From positions 1-8,743 of the forward strand of contig JAAFHR010000121.1 of NCBI GenBank assembly GCA_013298455.1: a stretch of 8,743 nucleotides of DNA. The letters are read 5' to 3'. Positions within the stretch are counted from its first letter, which is position 1; every line of letters starts with the position of its first letter. The stretch is from Betaproteobacteria bacterium (GTDB lineage: Bacteria; Pseudomonadota; Gammaproteobacteria; Burkholderiales; Casimicrobiaceae). Shown piece after piece: positions 5,948-8,743 of this stretch. Made by a program: the position numbers and the translations under genes. Below the pieces are notes generated by a model. It saw only the letters and a list, made by a program, of their open reading frames with translations, made no database searches and was not told the DNA's origin.

Positions 5948-8743
5948 ATGGATTTTCTTCGCGTTCGCGGTGCTCGTACCCACAATCTAAAAAACATCAG
6001 CATCGATATTCCGAAGCACAAACTCGTGGTGATTACGGGATTGTCGGGCTCCGGGAAATCCTCGCTCGCGTTTGACACGCTCTACGCCGAAGGTCAGCGC
6101 CGCTACGTTGAATCGCTCTCGGCTTACGCGCGGCAGTTTTTGCAGATGATGGACAAGCCCGATGTCGATTTGATCGAAGGGCTCTCGCCCGCGATTGCCA
6201 TCGAGCAAAAGGCGACCTCACACAACCCGCGCTCAACAGTGGGCACGGTCACCGAGATCCACGATTATCTGCGGCTCTTGTACGCCCGCGTCGGCGATCC
6301 GTATTGCCCGGATCACCCTGAAAACAAACTCTCCGCACAAACCATTTCGCAGATGGTTGACACCGTGCTCGCCTACCCGCTTGACACGCGGATCATGCTC
6401 CTCGCGCCGCTGATCATGGATCGCAAAGGTGAGCATGTGGAGCTCTTTATTGAGCTCAAGAGCAAGGGATTCACCAAGGTGCGGGTGGATGGGACAGTGA
6501 CCGAACTCGATCCACTGCCCAAGCTCACCAAAACGCACAAGCACACAATTGACGTGGTGATTGATCGCATCAAAGTACGAGCGGATGCGAAGCAACGGCT
6601 CGCAGAATCATTCGAAACCGCGTGTCGCATGGGCAATGGGCGGGCGCTTGTGGTTGAAATGGACACCGAGAAATCGCAGCTGTTCTCATCAAAATTTTCC
6701 TGCCCGATTTGCGACTACTCGCTCGCTGAATTGGAGCCGCGGCTCTTCTCGTTTAACTCGCCGATGGGCGCCTGTCCGAGCTGTGACGGTCTGGGTGAGA
6801 TCGACGAATTCGAAGCGGCACGCATCGTGGCGCACCCGGAGTTGTCGCTTGCCAGTGGTGCCATCAAAGGCTGGGATCGCCGTACGATTTTTTACTTTCA
6901 GATGCTTCAGGGGCTCGCAGCGCACTACGGTTTTGATGTTGAGAAAGCGTTCAAAGACTTGCCCGAAGAGGCGCAGAAAGCAGTCGTTTTTGGCAGTGGC
7001 GATGACGTGATCGAGTTTGATTACGTGAGCGAAAAGGGGACGATTCAAAAACGAAAGCACGTGTTTGAAGGCGTGCTGCCGAACTTTCAACGCCGCTACC
7101 GCGAAACGGAATCTCCCGCTGTGCGTGAGGAGCTTTCGAAATACATGAGCCGTCGGCCCTGCACGGATTGCCACGGCGCAAGGCTGCGCCGTGAAGCGCG
7201 ATTCGTGAAAGTCGGCAACGGCGCACAAAGTCGTGCGATCTTTGAGCTCAGCAAACTGCCGCTAGCCCAGAGCGCAAAGTACTTTCAAGACTTAAAGTTG
7301 GACGGTGCAAAAAAGCAGATCGCCGTACGAATCATCGCTGAAATCAGCAATCGGCTGGGCTTTCTTAACAACGTTGGGTTGGAGTATCTATCGCTGGATC
7401 GAAGCGCGGAAACGCTCTCGGGCGGTGAAGCGCAGCGCATCCGTTTGGCCTCGCAAATTGGCTCAGGCTTGACGGGTGTGATGTATGTGCTCGATGAACC
7501 CTCCATCGGTTTGCATCAGCGCGACAATGATCGCTTGCTCGAAACGTTGAAGCACCTCCGGGATTTGGGCAATAGCGTGCTCGTCGTCGAACATGATGAA
7601 GACGCGATCATGAGCGCGGATTACGTGATCGATCTGGGGCCCGCTGCGGGCGTGCATGGGGGCGAAGTCATTGCCCACGGCAAGCCCTCTGACATCAAAA
7701 AGAGTAAGAAGTCGCTCACGGGCTTGTATTTGTCGGGAGCTAAGCAAATTGCGATGCCAGCGAAGCGCGTGAAGGCGAATGCAAAAAAGCAAATTGTGAT
7801 TCGCGGCGCACGCGGCAACAACCTAAAAAAAGTGGACGTGTCGATTCCGATCGGACTGTTGACCTGCGTCACTGGCGTGTCGGGCTCGGGTAAATCAACG
7901 CTTGTTAACGACACGCTTTACCGTGCCGCAGCAAAGCGCATCTACGGCAGTGTTGATGATCCTGCGCCGCATAAATCGATTGATGGTTTGGAGCATTTCG
8001 ACAAGGTGATTAACGTCGATCAAAGTCCGATTGGTCGCACGCCACGCTCAAATCCCGCCACGTACACAGGGCTTTTCACGCCGATTCGTGAACTCTTTGC
8101 GCAAACGCCGCAAGCGCGTGAACGGGGCTACGAGGCGGGCCGCTTCTCGTTTAACGTCAAAGGCGGTCGCTGCGAGGCCTGTGAGGGCGATGGCGTTATC
8201 AAGGTGGAGATGCATTTCTTGCCCGACGTGTACGTTGAATGCGATGTCTGCCATGGCAAGCGCTATAACCGCGAAACCCTCGACATCGAGTATCGCGGCA
8301 AAAACATCAGCGCAGTGCTCGGCATGACGGTTGAAGAAGCCAAGGCGTTTTTCCAACCGGTGCCGTCGATTGCCGCGAAGGTAAATTTGCTCGACGAAGT
8401 GGGTTTGGGTTACATCCGCTTGGGGCAAGCCGCCACCACGCTCTCGGGCGGCGAAGCACAGCGCGTAAAACTGGCGCTCGAACTCTCAAAGCGCGACACG
8501 GGAAACACGCTCTACGTGCTCGACGAACCGACGACCGGATTGCACTTCGCCGACATCGATTTGCTGCTAAAGGTGCTCTATCGTTTGCGCGATCATGGCA
8601 ACACGGTGGTCGTGATCGAACACAATTTGGATGTGATCAAAACTGCCGATTGGGTGATTGACATGGGGCCCGAGGGCGGCGACGGTGGCGGCACGATGGT
8701 GGCGTGTGGCACGCCCGAAACGGTTGCTGCAGATGGAGTAGCG
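5948..8743 (+). CDS. uvrA: Excinuclease ABC subunit UvrA, 3' end cut by window
   Basis: UvrA is the ATPase that finds helix-distorting DNA damage and loads UvrB in nucleotide excision repair. The frame runs unbroken for 932 codons to the right edge; E. coli UvrA has 940 residues, so only a short C-terminal tail is missing. The start MDFLRVRGARTHNLKNI matches the family. Two ABC ATPase modules are complete: Walker A GLSGSGKSS (31-39) and GVSGSGKST (643-651), signatures LSGGEAQR (490 and 832), and Walker B VLDEPS (D516/E517) and VLDEPT (D859/E860). Both zinc modules keep their cysteines: C252, C255, C276, C279 and C742, C745, C765, C768. The UvrB-binding and signature regions look standard, and I see no inserted domain, so this is a housekeeping UvrA rather than a UvrA2 paralogue. 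No strong Shine-Dalgarno sequence precedes the ATG (CTGACACC). It is divergent from the DUF3297 gene. Confidence 0.98.
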   Translation, partial: MDFLRVRGARTHNLKNISIDIPKHKLVVITGLSGSGKSSLAFDTLYAEGQRRYVESLSAYARQFLQMMDKPDVDLIEGLSPAIAIEQKATSHNPRSTVGTVTEIHDYLRLLYARVGDPYCPDHPENKLSAQTISQMVDTVLAYPLDTRIMLLAPLIMDRKGEHVELFIELKSKGFTKVRVDGTVTELDPLPKLTKTHKHTIDVVIDRIKVRADAKQRLAESFETACRMGNGRALVVEMDTEKSQLFSSKFSCPICDYSLAELEPRLFSFNSPMGACPSCDGLGEIDEFEAARIVAHPELSLASGAIKGWDRRTIFYFQMLQGLAAHYGFDVEKAFKDLPEEAQKAVVFGSGDDVIEFDYVSEKGTIQKRKHVFEGVLPNFQRRYRETESPAVREELSKYMSRRPCTDCHGARLRREARFVKVGNGAQSRAIFELSKLPLAQSAKYFQDLKLDGAKKQIAVRIIAEISNRLGFLNNVGLEYLSLDRSAETLSGGEAQRIRLASQIGSGLTGVMYVLDEPSIGLHQRDNDRLLETLKHLRDLGNSVLVVEHDEDAIMSADYVIDLGPAAGVHGGEVIAHGKPSDIKKSKKSLTGLYLSGAKQIAMPAKRVKANAKKQIVIRGARGNNLKKVDVSIPIGLLTCVTGVSGSGKSTLVNDTLYRAAAKRIYGSVDDPAPHKSIDGLEHFDKVINVDQSPIGRTPRSNPATYTGLFTPIRELFAQTPQARERGYEAGRFSFNVKGGRCEACEGDGVIKVEMHFLPDVYVECDVCHGKRYNRETLDIEYRGKNISAVLGMTVEEAKAFFQPVPSIAAKVNLLDEVGLGYIRLGQAATTLSGGEAQRVKLALELSKRDTGNTLYVLDEPTTGLHFADIDLLLKVLYRLRDHGNTVVVIEHNLDVIKTADWVIDMGPEGGDGGGTMVACGTPETVAADGVA

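Noticed and set aside
6689..7228. Long minus-strand ORF (179 residues) opposite uvrA
   Set aside because: It is a shadow of the strongly conserved uvrA frame, with no recognisable domain. The same applies to the minus-strand frames at 6233-6595, 7463-7792 and 8048-8428.

Overview
The window reads as chromosomal DNA of a Gram-negative proteobacterium, most likely a betaproteobacterium of the Burkholderiales type. The best evidence is the near-complete UvrA at the right end, whose wording (for example the MDTEK...LFSSKF stretch before the first zinc module and the LDRSAETLSGGEAQRIRLASQIGSG stretch, quoted here only in part) matches my memory of betaproteobacterial UvrA better than the E. coli protein. 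A DUF3297 gene, a mainly proteobacterial family, agrees with this. Base composition is moderately G+C-rich and looks even throughout, so I see no obvious foreign island.

Layout. (1) Positions 2-2500 hold the 3' part of a large, probably exported protein with cadherin/Ig-like modules, two PASTA repeats and a 440-residue C-terminal region I do not recognise. (2) Positions 2578-5378 hold six small same-strand genes: GNAT acetyltransferase, a second GNAT, an NTF2/SnoaL-like protein, a DUF1992 protein, a third GNAT and a VOC (bleomycin-resistance-like) protein. Some are packed tightly (a 4-bp ATGA overlap between GNAT 2 and the NTF2-like gene, and gaps of about 30 bp on either side of DUF1992). 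Others are preceded by gaps of 50-230 bp. (3) Positions 5379-5561 are a convergent spacer carrying a 99-bp element with imperfect inverted-repeat ends. (4) A small DUF3297 gene lies on the minus strand, divergent from uvrA across a 137-bp promoter region. (5) uvrA starts at 5948 and runs off the right edge, missing only its last few residues.

How the genes might work together. UvrA is the damage sensor of nucleotide excision repair and stands alone here. The small-gene block is a set of single-domain accessory enzymes: acyltransfer, small-molecule binding and sequestration. Such genes often act in detoxification or resistance, but nothing in the sequence fixes their substrates or shows one shared pathway. 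I did not find a convincing new multi-gene system. The points most worth checking are the unknown C-terminal region of the PASTA protein, the palindromic element at 5414-5512, and the orphan stretch at 3070-3295.
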